A DNA stretch of 64,000 nucleotides from JBBKWJ01 sp037968895. Lineage in GTDB: Bacteria; Actinomycetota; Acidimicrobiia; Acidimicrobiales; SZUA-35. The position numbers and the translations under genes were made by a program. Each line of letters starts with the position of its first letter. Position 1 is the stretch's first letter. Below the pieces are notes generated by a model. That model searched no databases. It had not been told where the DNA came from and saw only the letters and a program-made list of their open reading frames with translations. Below are positions 49,670 to 57,942 of the stretch, piece after piece. The stretch is taken from the NCBI GenBank assembly GCA_037968895.1, contig JBBKWJ010000117.1, positions 1 to 64,000 on the forward strand, read 5' to 3'.

Positions 49670-50764
49670 CTACGAGGCAAGCGTGACCGGGTGCGGCTCA
49701 AACTCAAGCCGTCCGTGGTCAATATTGGGCAACACGTAGCGGGCGAAAAGGTCGCACTCTGCGGCGTGCGGGTAGCCAGACAGGATGAAGGCTTCAATAC
49801 CGGCATCTTTGAGCTCGTTAATTTTGGCCAACACCTGGTCTGGATTGCCAACAATCGCCGCGCCGGCACCGGAACGAGCACGACCGACTCCGGTCCAGAG
49901 ATGGCGCTCTACGTAGCCGTCATCGCCTGCTGATTCACGAAGTTCGGCCTGCCTGGCAACGCCAGCCGACGCTGAATCAAGCGACTTCTTTCGGATCTCG
50001 GCTCCGGCAACATCGTCAAGCTTGCTGAGAAGACGCACGGCGGCGGCCCTTGCTTCATCCTCGGTTTCACGGACAATCACATGCGAGCGCCAGCCATAAC
50101 GAAGGCTTCGGCCTGCGGCGGCCGCCCTTGCATCCATATCGGCCTTGACCTCTAGCACCTTCTCGGTGGTGTCCGGCCACATCAGAAAGACGTCGGCACC
50201 GGCCGCGGCACAGTTGCGGGCCGCAGGCGATAGTCCGCCAAAGTAGAACAGCGGGCTCTTGCCACTCACGGTACGAATTCGAGGCGGCTCGACGTCAAGC
50301 TGCAAGAACTCGCCGTCCATCTTGACCGCATTGCCGTTTAGCAGCTCTCGAAGGGCAAACATGATCTCGATTGACCGCCGGTAGCGAGGCTCACTCTCGA
50401 GCACCTCGCCAGGCACGTCAGACGAAATGATATTGATGGTGAGGCGCCCTTCCAGAATCTGGTCGAGCGATGCGATCTGGCGGGCCAATTGAGGAACTAC
50501 CAACTCACCGCATCGGATCGCGAGAAGCATGCGGATATGGGGCGCGAGCGACGCCATTCCGGCAGCGAAGGTTGTGTTGTCGATGCCAAGTGCGTAGCCG
50601 GACGGCAGCAGTACATTGTCGAAACGATATCTGTCAGCCGTAGTGACAATATTTCGACAGTGTTCAAACGTACTAACCAACTCTGGATCGGGCTGACCGA
50701 GAAACTCGTAGTCGTCATCGCACAACGCGCTAAACCAAGACATCTCAACTGGGCTACTTGTCAT
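49670..50764 (-). CDS. SsuD-like LLM-class flavin-dependent monooxygenase
   Basis: 364 residues, a TIM-barrel luciferase-like enzyme close to alkanesulfonate monooxygenase. Seen: GQPDPELVSTFEHCRNIVTTADRYRFDNVLLPSGY at the N-terminus, ARQIASLDQILEGRLTINIISS, YRRSIEIMFALRELL and FYFGGLSPAARNCAA. SsuD needs reduced FMN from a separate reductase, and none is encoded nearby. The substrate may be an organosulfonate, but related enzymes attack other compounds. The start overlaps the upstream oxidoreductase by four bases, so both act in one pathway, under the divergent LysR regulator (inference). Confidence 0.83.
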   Translation of the reverse strand: MTSSPVEMSWFSALCDDDYEFLGQPDPELVSTFEHCRNIVTTADRYRFDNVLLPSGYALGIDNTTFAAGMASLAPHIRMLLAIRCGELVVPQLARQIASLDQILEGRLTINIISSDVPGEVLESEPRYRRSIEIMFALRELLNGNAVKMDGEFLQLDVEPPRIRTVSGKSPLFYFGGLSPAARNCAAAGADVFLMWPDTTEKVLEVKADMDARAAAAGRSLRYGWRSHVIVRETEDEARAAAVRLLSKLDDVAGAEIRKKSLDSASAGVARQAELRESAGDDGYVERHLWTGVGRARSGAGAAIVGNPDQVLAKINELKDAGIEAFILSGYPHAAECDLFARYVLPNIDHGRLEFEPHPVTLAS

Positions 50765-51846
50765 TTCAGAACCTCCGCTAGATCTACTACTCGTCCTTCA
50801 TCAATACTCATGTGCGCTGCCGCTCCGACGGCGACAGACCAAAGTCCGTCGTCGAGGGTCGAATCGACTTCGCGTTCGCCACGAATCGCTTCACAGAAGC
50901 GTACGTGTTCGAGATAGCTGGCCCCGTGGTGGAGTCCTTCGTGCTGAATCGAATTATCGCTCACAATATGTTTCTCGACCTCGCCAAACCCGTGTGTGCC
51001 ACGAAGGCCGATGCGAAGCTCGTTGTCAGGAATAAACGCCTCGACCTTGCCCCGCTCACCGATGACCGAGATCTCTTCCTGGTTCTGGGTTGCCTCCGCA
51101 AACATGCACAGGTCGAGCATCGCTCGACCGCCGGAGGGGTACTCGACAACAACAAAGGCGTTGTCGAGGATGTCGGGAACACGGCCGTCGTACATCTCGT
51201 CGAGATGGTTGACATCTTGCGCTCCTGAGGCCATAACCCTGACCGGTCGCTCGCCCATCAAGATGTCCATAAGATTGAAAAAGTGGCAACACTTCTCAAC
51301 AAGCGTTCCACCGGTGTTCTCGCTGAAACGGTTCCAGTCATCGACCTTCGCTAGGAAGGGGAATCGGTGTTCGGTGATCGACACCATGCGAGGTGTGCCG
51401 ACGGCGCCGCTGGCTATGGCCTCGATCAGCTTCGCCACTGGCGGCATATAGCGATACTCAAGGCCAACCCAGATAATCCGATCATGGGTCGACGCATTGG
51501 CGAGCTCAATGACTTGTTGGCAGTCGCCGACCGTGGTGCACAGCGGCTTCTCGATGAGCACATGGACGTCAGTGGCGAGGACGTCGGCCATGATGCCGGC
51601 GTGCGTGAAGTTTGGAGTCGCCACAACAACCGCGTCTACTAGCCCGCTTGCGAGAAGATCGCGGTGATCAACGAACACCTCCGCTCCGGGCGCAGCGGCG
51701 AGGCCTGCATCACGCTGCGAAGCATTGGTGTCGCTGATGGCGGTCACCTTTGCGCCCTCAAGCGCATTGATGTTCTCGATGTGTTCGATGCCCATCATTC
51801 CGGTGCCAATCACCCCGTATCGAATGAGTTCTGTAGTCATCTCCAC
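50761..51846 (-). CDS. Gfo/Idh/MocA-family NAD(P)-dependent oxidoreductase
   Basis: 361 residues. The Rossmann fold starts YGVIGTGMMGIEH, VVVATPNFTHAGI marks the second half, and VLIEKPLCTT carries the conserved EKP lysine. The C-terminal alpha/beta domain has VEKCCHFFNLMDIL with the His of the active site. Members oxidise or reduce sugars, inositols or derivatives. The frame opens with GTG-GAG-ATG; either the GTG (used here) or the ATG six bases later may start translation. First gene of a two-gene operon with the SsuD-like enzyme and divergent from the LysR gene. Confidence 0.86.
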   Translation of the reverse strand: MEMTTELIRYGVIGTGMMGIEHIENINALEGAKVTAISDTNASQRDAGLAAAPGAEVFVDHRDLLASGLVDAVVVATPNFTHAGIMADVLATDVHVLIEKPLCTTVGDCQQVIELANASTHDRIIWVGLEYRYMPPVAKLIEAIASGAVGTPRMVSITEHRFPFLAKVDDWNRFSENTGGTLVEKCCHFFNLMDILMGERPVRVMASGAQDVNHLDEMYDGRVPDILDNAFVVVEYPSGGRAMLDLCMFAEATQNQEEISVIGERGKVEAFIPDNELRIGLRGTHGFGEVEKHIVSDNSIQHEGLHHGASYLEHVRFCEAIRGEREVDSTLDDGLWSVAVGAAAHMSIDEGRVVDLAEVLK

Positions 51847-51889
51847 AGTCGACCAGAAAACACTCCATTTAGGAAGGACCTTCCCGCTG

Positions 51890-51910
51890 TAGGGATATCG
51901 GATATTCCTA
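51890..51910. promoter_or_regulatory. LysR-type operator candidate
   Basis: TAGGGATATC, one base, then GATATTCCTA is an inverted repeat with a single mismatch in the 85-base gap between the divergent lysR and oxidoreductase genes. It is followed by TATAGAAT (51915-51922), a likely -10 for lysR, so the regulator could repress itself and activate the operon. Confidence 0.55.
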
Positions 51911-51931
51911 TAGGTATAGAATAGTTTTACG

Positions 51932-52816
51932 ATGACAGATCTTGACCTCCACGCCTTGCGCCTATTTCTCGCAGTCAGCGAACTCGGCAGCTTGTCGAAG
52001 GCGGCAGTCCGACACGACCTCGCTCAACCATCGGTGACATCACGGCTGCAAAAACTTGAGCGGCAGCTCGGCGTTGAGCTTCTCGAACGCAACGCCACAG
52101 GCTCAACCCCATCAGCCATTGGTGCTCAGCTTGCCGCTCACGCAGCCGAAGTCCTTGCGGTGGCTGACGGGTTCGTCGCGGCGGCCGCCATGCTCGGCGC
52201 GCCGGAACGTAAGAACCTCGCAATAGCGGCGACAAGCGGCGTAGTCCGCCACTACCTTCCGGTTTGGCTTTCAACCAACGCACTCGAAGGGGTCCAGCTT
52301 GAAGTGAGCGAAGCCTCGACAGCCCGGGTCGCGGCTCTGGTGCGCAGTGGATCGGTTGCGCTCGGATTCCTCGACGGACCGACCGCACCGCTCGGCCTTC
52401 GATCAGTCGTTGTGGCAACAAACGAACTCTTTGCGGTCGGCTCGCCCTCGCATCCAACTCTGCGGCAACGGCGGGTTCACACTCCCAACAGCTTCCTCAA
52501 GGCTCCCCTCATCGGGCAATCTCCAAGATCAGGTACTCGAGACTGTGTCGAAGCGGCGCTGAGTCCGCATGGCTTCACTGGGTTCTTTCGAGAGGTCGCA
52601 ACGGCCGATGAAGCCAAGCTCGCCGCGATAGCGGGGGCGGGCATCGCCATCCTTCCTCACGCGGCCGTCAGCGACGACCTCGATGCGGGACGCCTTGCTC
52701 GAGTTTCGCTGCGCGGGGTCGTTCTGCAACAGCCGGTTCGCGCAACCTGGCGGGGCAGCCGCCCCGCTGAGAGTTCGGCCCGGGCGCTGCTCGACATCAG
52801 TCTCGAACGTGAGTAG
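51932..52816 (+). CDS. LysR-family transcriptional regulator
   Basis: 294 residues. The N-terminal helix-turn-helix is typical: LRLFLAVSELGSLSKAAVRHDLAQPSVTSRLQKLERQLGVELLERNATGS. The C-terminal effector domain (about 90-290) is short and Ala-rich, with IAATSGVVRHYLPVW at its start and a hinge-like RSGTRDCVEAAL. The gene is divergent from the Gfo/Idh/MocA-SsuD operon, the classical arrangement for a LysR activator that senses a pathway compound. Effector unknown. Confidence 0.9.
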   Translation: MTDLDLHALRLFLAVSELGSLSKAAVRHDLAQPSVTSRLQKLERQLGVELLERNATGSTPSAIGAQLAAHAAEVLAVADGFVAAAAMLGAPERKNLAIAATSGVVRHYLPVWLSTNALEGVQLEVSEASTARVAALVRSGSVALGFLDGPTAPLGLRSVVVATNELFAVGSPSHPTLRQRRVHTPNSFLKAPLIGQSPRSGTRDCVEAALSPHGFTGFFREVATADEAKLAAIAGAGIAILPHAAVSDDLDAGRLARVSLRGVVLQQPVRATWRGSRPAESSARALLDISLERE

Positions 52817-52827
52817 CGCCCAGCTTG

Positions 52828-53559
52828 CTAGCCGACGTCAAGCCCGCAGACGAGCCAATCGCCACCATCTTTGACCATGGAGAAGACGATTGGGAACACG
52901 TCGCCTGAGGTGATGGTTCCGGATACCTCGCCTGTCGTGCGGCCGTTGACGCTGGAGACGTTCGACGAATTGAGATTGTAGTCCTCAATGTCGTTTCCAG
53001 AGAAGAAGTCAACAAGGTCGGCTTTCGCCGTTGAACCGAAACACTCAGACGAATCAGACGTCAACGACGCCGCAGCGTCAAAGTCGCCGTTGTCGACCGC
53101 CGCAAGGAACTCATTGGCTGCGTCGACCTGGCCAGACACGGCACGGAAGAGCGCATACGAACAGCCTCCGATGCCGAGAATCATGACCATGAAGATGCCG
53201 AGGATCCAGGGCCAAATCTTTCGCTTCTTCTTCGGCTCGTCGCCGTATACAGGGCCGCCAGCGGCGACGTCGTATGCCGGTTGATACGCCTGGTTTGGTG
53301 GCTGATAGCCACCTACTGGTTGACCAGGAGCGGCGTACCCCGGCTGAGCCGGCGGTGCGAACCCAGGTTGGCCTGGAGGTGGTCCGTAACCCGGCTGCGC
53401 CGGTGGCGGGTTGTAGGTTGGTTGAGCAGGTGCGGGCCCGTAGCCGGGCTGTCCTGTGCCCGGCACTGGTGGCGGCGAAAAGCCCGGGTCGAATGGCGAA
53501 TCGGGGCCGGATGGCGGCTGCCCTGGTTCGCCCGGCGCTGGCCAGTTCTGATCGGTCAT
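52828..53559 (-). CDS. Pro/Gly-rich membrane-anchored protein with C-terminal extracytoplasmic domain
   Basis: 243 residues. The first ~105 are a low-complexity cytoplasmic tail with repeated QPGYGPP/PAQPGYGP units. A basic KKKRK precedes a single transmembrane helix (about 115-138). The external part (about 140-243) has the pattern VDAANEFLAAVDNGDFDAAASLTS, as in DUF4878-like NTF2-fold domains, and two cysteines (SSECFG and WLVCG) that could form a disulfide. GGGAGGG precedes the ATG. Function unknown; similar proteins are common in actinobacterial cell envelopes. Confidence 0.65.
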   Translation of the reverse strand: MTDQNWPAPGEPGQPPSGPDSPFDPGFSPPPVPGTGQPGYGPAPAQPTYNPPPAQPGYGPPPGQPGFAPPAQPGYAAPGQPVGGYQPPNQAYQPAYDVAAGGPVYGDEPKKKRKIWPWILGIFMVMILGIGGCSYALFRAVSGQVDAANEFLAAVDNGDFDAAASLTSDSSECFGSTAKADLVDFFSGNDIEDYNLNSSNVSSVNGRTTGEVSGTITSGDVFPIVFSMVKDGGDWLVCGLDVG

Positions 53560-53727
53560 GTGTGGGTTTCCCTCCCTTTGTCGCCCGGAGCGACGTCTCT
53601 TGTCGACAAGTCACACTCAGACGCCATGATCTTAGTCTGTTCGCGATAGTGACACAGGATGACAACGCGTTGATAAACGCAAACTTCCTTCATCGCATGT
53701 GGCGAGCCATTCGGTTTGGTTCTCCGG

Positions 53728-53733
53728 CACACT
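53728..53733 (+). promoter_or_regulatory. Putative leaderless -10 variant (GGCACACT) for the small PH-like membrane protein
   Basis: GGCACACT ends seven bases before the ATG at 53741, repeating the arrangement at 5344 and nearly that at 40461. Confidence 0.3.
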
Positions 53734-53740
53734 CAACAAG

Positions 53741-54082
53741 ATGATCACGATTACGGGCAGCAAGCTTCAGGCGCTGATCTACGGATGGGCCGCAATCGTC
53801 GGCCTCGTTGTGCTGCGCGACACACATCTTGTTCTTGCCATCGCTATTGGCGTCGTTGGTGGAGTACTCAGCCTTGCCGTTGCCCGTCGCCGCGTCGAAC
53901 TCGGCGATGACACTGTTACCGCCCGCTCGCTACTCCGTTCGAGCGAGGGCAGCCGACAATCGGTCGCCAAAGAGTTTGGCCATCGTTATCTCAAACTCAC
54001 TTTCGAAGGCGGCCAAACGCACCGCATCGAAGTCCCCGTCGAAGTTCGACCGAACGTCCGCGACTGGGTAAACGACGTCTAG
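53741..54082 (+). CDS. Small membrane protein (two helices plus short beta domain)
   Basis: 113 residues. Two hydrophobic helices (about 8-24 and 29-44) are followed by RRRVELGDDTVTARSLLRS and about 60 residues predicted as beta-strands, ending KLTFEGGQTHRIEVPVEV. This resembles the small bacterial PH-like membrane proteins of actinobacteria, but no named family is certain. The ATG at 53741 is preceded by a -10-like element. It converges on the ABC exporter pair with a four-base overlap of the 3' ends. Confidence 0.6.
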   Translation: MITITGSKLQALIYGWAAIVGLVVLRDTHLVLAIAIGVVGGVLSLAVARRRVELGDDTVTARSLLRSSEGSRQSVAKEFGHRYLKLTFEGGQTHRIEVPVEVRPNVRDWVNDV

Positions 54083-55761
54083 GTTCGCAAGCCGTCCGAC
54101 AGCTCGATGATCTGATCGGCCCTCTCGAACGCAACCTGCCGGTGCGACACCGCAAGCACCGTTGCACCAGCGGCAGCCAAATTGGTCCACAGCTCCACTT
54201 CGGTCTCAATGTCGAGTGCACTTGAAAGGTCGTCGAGGACGATCAACTCCGGACGGTGCACGAAGGCGCGAGCGGCCGCAAGACGCTGACGCTGGCCGCC
54301 AGATAGCCGCAACCCCCTCGGTCCGACCATCGTCTGCGTGCCTGCTGGCATCTGCTCGAGATCGTCACTAAGCGCGGCGAGCACGAGGGCGTGTTCGATC
54401 TCTGCCATCGACCCAGCGCCGAGGCCGATATTTGCGTGAAACGTGTCGGAGATCAGATTTGGAACCTGAGGGAGATACGCGGCCTGGGGCGGAATGAAGA
54501 AGGCCGCACGATCGAGGATCACCTCGTCGTTCCAGAACACGGCGCCACTCGTCTCTGCATTTGATTCGAGTCCGAGCAGCGTGCGCAACAATGTTGATTT
54601 GCCCGCCCCAACCACGCCGGTGACAACAGTCAGCGTGCCCGGCCGTAGCTCAAAGCTGACGTTTTCGACTCCACCGCCGCCATCGAACCTGGCCGCAAGC
54701 GACTCGACTCGCAGCGAGCGAAGTGGAGTGCGGACTGGCAACACCCGTGAAGGCAACAATGACGGGTCTTCAAACGGCAGAAATCGGTGAACGACGAGCT
54801 TCTCGCGATCGCCTCCGGCGACCAGTTCGGACATTCCGTCGAAGGCGACGCGGGCCTGTTCTCGACGGGCCATCATTCGGCCGACCATTCGCGGTAGAAA
54901 CCCGAGATACGTAAGGAAAACGGCGAAGATGGCGAAGTCACCGGTGTCGAATCGACCAGACGCAATCGCTCCGGCCGCGACGATGATTGTGATCGCGAAG
55001 CTGTATTCGCTTGAACCTCGAGCGAAAGCGAGTAAGCCGTCCTCGAGGACCCGATCTCGAACTGCGGTACCTCGTCTGATGTCGAAAAGCCCACTGAGGT
55101 GTCGGAGGGTTGGCTTGGTGGCACCGTTTACCTTGATGCTCGTGGCCGAGGCGAACACATCGCCAAGGGCCCCGGTGACCGCAACTGTTGCCTTCCGGTC
55201 TGCGGCTCTGAACTGCTGGATCCGCGTGTCGAGCAACCACGTCACAATGAACACCGCCGCCATTGGGATGACCAAAGCGACCGTGGCTCCCGCGTTGACG
55301 CCGCCGAGGATTGTCACCGCGACGATCGCGAAAACTGTCCCTGCTGATACGTCGATCCACGAATCGAGAAAGTGTGTCACGTCTTCGGGGTCGTCACGGA
55401 AATGGGTGATCGCTTCACCGGACGACGCAACAGATTCAGCTGCGTCGTCACCACCACTCGCGATCTGAGCCGCAAGCATGTTGGCCCGAAGCATGCTGTC
55501 GATAAGCCAGAACGCCTTGACGAAGTAGCGGACCGCAAAATAGATCGAGATCATATGGATTGTCTCGGTGACCAGAAGAACGCCGGCGATGGTATAGACC
55601 CGTTCCGGCTCGCCATTGGTCAACGAATCGAAGGCGCGCCCAATGAGGACACCATCGAGAGCCGGCACCATAAAGAAAATGAGAAAGTAGAAGAAGGCGA
55701 GGAAGTAATCCTTGCTTCGGAACGTGGCCGCATTCCACGACAGACGCCATACGTTCATCAT
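54079..55761 (-). CDS. ABC exporter half-transporter, degenerate Walker B subunit
   Basis: 560 residues. An N-terminal ABC type 1 membrane domain (about six helices, 1-310) is followed by the ATPase: Walker A VVGAGKSTLL, signature LRLSGGQRQRLAAARAF, and Walker B LIVLDDLSSALD, in which the catalytic Glu is replaced by Asp. The C-terminal switch His is in VSHRQVAF. It overlaps the second half-transporter by four bases (ATGA), so the two form a heterodimer that exports a lipid, peptide or drug. The replaced Glu predicts that the site built on this Walker B hydrolyses ATP poorly. Confidence 0.88.
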   Translation of the reverse strand: MMNVWRLSWNAATFRSKDYFLAFFYFLIFFMVPALDGVLIGRAFDSLTNGEPERVYTIAGVLLVTETIHMISIYFAVRYFVKAFWLIDSMLRANMLAAQIASGGDDAAESVASSGEAITHFRDDPEDVTHFLDSWIDVSAGTVFAIVAVTILGGVNAGATVALVIPMAAVFIVTWLLDTRIQQFRAADRKATVAVTGALGDVFASATSIKVNGATKPTLRHLSGLFDIRRGTAVRDRVLEDGLLAFARGSSEYSFAITIIVAAGAIASGRFDTGDFAIFAVFLTYLGFLPRMVGRMMARREQARVAFDGMSELVAGGDREKLVVHRFLPFEDPSLLPSRVLPVRTPLRSLRVESLAARFDGGGGVENVSFELRPGTLTVVTGVVGAGKSTLLRTLLGLESNAETSGAVFWNDEVILDRAAFFIPPQAAYLPQVPNLISDTFHANIGLGAGSMAEIEHALVLAALSDDLEQMPAGTQTMVGPRGLRLSGGQRQRLAAARAFVHRPELIVLDDLSSALDIETEVELWTNLAAAGATVLAVSHRQVAFERADQIIELSDGLRT

Positions 55762-57482
55762 GCGCTCTCGGCCAATGCGAGTGCGAGCAGCCTGGCGTAC
55801 CGACCGGTTGGATCGGCCTCTAGCTCAACCCGCTTGCCAAACTCGACGACTCGGCCGTGATCGAGGACAAGGACGTTGTCGACGTGACGTAGGGTCGAGA
55901 GCCGGTGCGCTATCACGAGCGATGTCCGACCTTCGAGAAGGTGCCCGATCGCCTCCTGGAGCACACGCTCAGTGCCGGGATCGACCCGTGCTGTTGCTTC
56001 GTCGAGCACGACGACGTCAGGTTTACGCAACCAGACACGGGCAAGCGCCAGCAGCTGGGCCTCCCCTGCCGACAGGCCAACACCTGCACTGCCAACCGGT
56101 GTGTCGACCCCTGACTCAACCAAGCGATCAAGGCCAACCTCGGTGAGTGCAGCGACAATGTCGGCGTCAGCAATTGAGCGATCGAAGAGCGCGACATTAT
56201 CTCTGACCGTTCCCGCGAGCAGCTGCACCTCCTGCGGCACGAGGGCGATGCGGTGTCTCAACTCGGACTCAGCGATGTCGGCGATTGAAGTCCCACCGAT
56301 CGACACGGTTCCCTCGGTTGCCTCGACAAGCCGAAGCACGAGCCGTGACAGCGTTGTCTTTCCGCTCCCGGTTCTGCCGACAATGCCGGTTGACTCACCA
56401 GCCGGAAGTACAAGGTTGATGTCGTCGAGCACGAGCTCTTCGCCATAGTCGAATGAGACGCCTTCGAATTGAACTGCGAGCGGCCCTGGGGAAGGCGACG
56501 CCGAGCCGTCGAAGACAATGCTGGCCTTCATGTCGAGTAGCTCCCCCACTCTGACCGCGGCTCCCGAAGCTTTGTGCACCATGGGAAGCTCGTCGATTGC
56601 GAGCTCAAGAGGCCGTCGCAACAACATCGTGAATTGGAACAGAAGGAAGGCAGTGCCAACGGTGAGAACATCGCGGCCAGTTAACAGAGCGCCAGACACC
56701 AATACGGCAACCATCCCGCTCGCGACCACGACCATGGTGCGGGCATACGCTCGGACGTAGTTCACCTCGCGCCCGACCACGATGGGCAACGCGTCTGAAC
56801 TCACCTCAATGAGCCGGCGCAAGCCGTACGCGCCCGCTCCGTTCGAACGAATATCGAGGGAGGCGGTGAGCTGCTCTTCGATCTCACCGTAAAGTCTTGC
56901 CTTGACCGCCGACTCATCAGTCGCTTCGTCGAGCGCCCTGTCTCGTTGTCCGGCGAGCACGTATAGGCCCAACCCGGCGTAGATCACCATCGCGATTCCG
57001 AGCCGCCAATCGATCACGGTTACCGCCACAACCATCCCCGCCACGAGCAGCACGGCGCCGCCGATCGTGACCGAGACTCGGCCGAGAAGGTCTGATACCG
57101 ATGTGACGTCGCCATCGACCCGGTGAATCAGCTCACCGGGCGGGTGCGAACGATGGAACTCTTGATCGAGACCAAGGACATGCTCGGTGAGTTGCAGACG
57201 AAGGCCGTTTGCCGTTCGCCACGCCAGAACCGTCGAAAGAAAAGCAACAAGGACGGTGGCTGCTTGCGACGCGATCGCAACGATCAGGTAGATCGTCCCC
57301 CACCGCACGACTGCGCCAGTGGTCGTTCCGTCGATGGCCGAGTCAATGATGTGACGAACAACAATCGGCCCGGCCAGTGGAAGTGCAGACGCGGCCGCGA
57401 GCACGATGGCGAGGCCTACGTACCGCCACGCATCGGGACGGATCAGCCGCCATATCGTCTTCCAGTGATTCCCCTTTTGCAC
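55758..57482 (-). CDS. ABC exporter half-transporter, canonical Walker B subunit
   Basis: 574 residues with the same plan: membrane domain (about 15-310), then ATPase with Walker A GRTGSGKTTLSRL, signature changed to VGLSAGEAQLLALARVW (LSGGQ to LSAGE), Walker B VVVLDEATARVD with the catalytic Glu, and IAHRLSTL. The altered signature belongs to the same composite site as the altered Walker B of the partner, the usual pattern of asymmetric heterodimeric exporters. GTG start; CAGACT ends six bases upstream, a possible leaderless -10. The substrate is unknown. It is divergent from the VOC gene. Confidence 0.88.
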   Translation of the reverse strand: MQKGNHWKTIWRLIRPDAWRYVGLAIVLAAASALPLAGPIVVRHIIDSAIDGTTTGAVVRWGTIYLIVAIASQAATVLVAFLSTVLAWRTANGLRLQLTEHVLGLDQEFHRSHPPGELIHRVDGDVTSVSDLLGRVSVTIGGAVLLVAGMVVAVTVIDWRLGIAMVIYAGLGLYVLAGQRDRALDEATDESAVKARLYGEIEEQLTASLDIRSNGAGAYGLRRLIEVSSDALPIVVGREVNYVRAYARTMVVVASGMVAVLVSGALLTGRDVLTVGTAFLLFQFTMLLRRPLELAIDELPMVHKASGAAVRVGELLDMKASIVFDGSASPSPGPLAVQFEGVSFDYGEELVLDDINLVLPAGESTGIVGRTGSGKTTLSRLVLRLVEATEGTVSIGGTSIADIAESELRHRIALVPQEVQLLAGTVRDNVALFDRSIADADIVAALTEVGLDRLVESGVDTPVGSAGVGLSAGEAQLLALARVWLRKPDVVVLDEATARVDPGTERVLQEAIGHLLEGRTSLVIAHRLSTLRHVDNVLVLDHGRVVEFGKRVELEADPTGRYARLLALALAESA

Positions 57483-57488
57483 CGAGAC

Positions 57489-57494
57489 AGTCTG
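57489..57494 (-). promoter_or_regulatory. Putative leaderless -10 variant (CAGACT) for the ABC exporter operon
   Basis: On the minus strand CAGACT ends exactly six bases before the GTG start at 57482. The first base departs from TANNNT, as in the other CANNNT cases here. Confidence 0.3.
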
Positions 57495-57556
57495 CCTGTT
57501 TCGGCGAAGGCGTGCTGTTCATTTAGTCGGCTGTTCCTCGTCCCGGCCCAAACGGC

Positions 57557-57562
57557 TACGGT
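57557..57562 (+). promoter_or_regulatory. Putative leaderless -10 (TACGGT) for the VOC gene
   Basis: TACGGT ends exactly six bases before the GTG at 57569, which supports that start over the TTG two codons earlier. Confidence 0.45.
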
Positions 57563-57568
57563 TTGGGC

Positions 57569-57931
57569 GTGTCACTCATCAGCGGACTTGACCACATGTT
57601 GCTTCTCATCCCGGCAGGAACCGACGACGAAGCGCGAGCGTATTTCACCGGGATCCTCGGCATGCCCGAGATCCCCAAGCCACCGTCGCTCGCCGTTCGC
57701 GGTGGCTGTTGGTTTCAAGCCGGCAACCAACAACTCCACGTTGGGTCCGAGCCAACATTCGCTCCGGCGACGCGAGCTCATCCCGCGCTTACGACGACAC
57801 AGTTCGACGAGCTCAGACACCGTCTTGAGGCGGCGGGCTACGAGCTGACGGCTGGCTCAGTCGTTGACGGTCGACAGCAGTGGTTCACGACCGACCCATT
57901 CGGCAACCGCATCGAAATCGTTGCTCAATAA
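57569..57931 (+). CDS. VOC (glyoxalase/bleomycin resistance/dioxygenase) superfamily protein
   Basis: About 120 residues, one vicinal-oxygen-chelate domain of two beta-alpha-beta-beta-beta units. Seen: GLDHMLLLIPAG with the first-strand His, YFTGILGMPEIPKP, FDELRHRLEAAGYEL and TDPFGNRIEIVAQ with the final-strand Glu. Metal-dependent isomerase, dioxygenase or drug-binding activity is possible, and nothing in the context selects one. It converges with ridA with 11 bases between. Confidence 0.85.
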   Translation: MSLISGLDHMLLLIPAGTDDEARAYFTGILGMPEIPKPPSLAVRGGCWFQAGNQQLHVGSEPTFAPATRAHPALTTTQFDELRHRLEAAGYELTAGSVVDGRQQWFTTDPFGNRIEIVAQ

Positions 57932-57942
57932 CAACTGACGAA

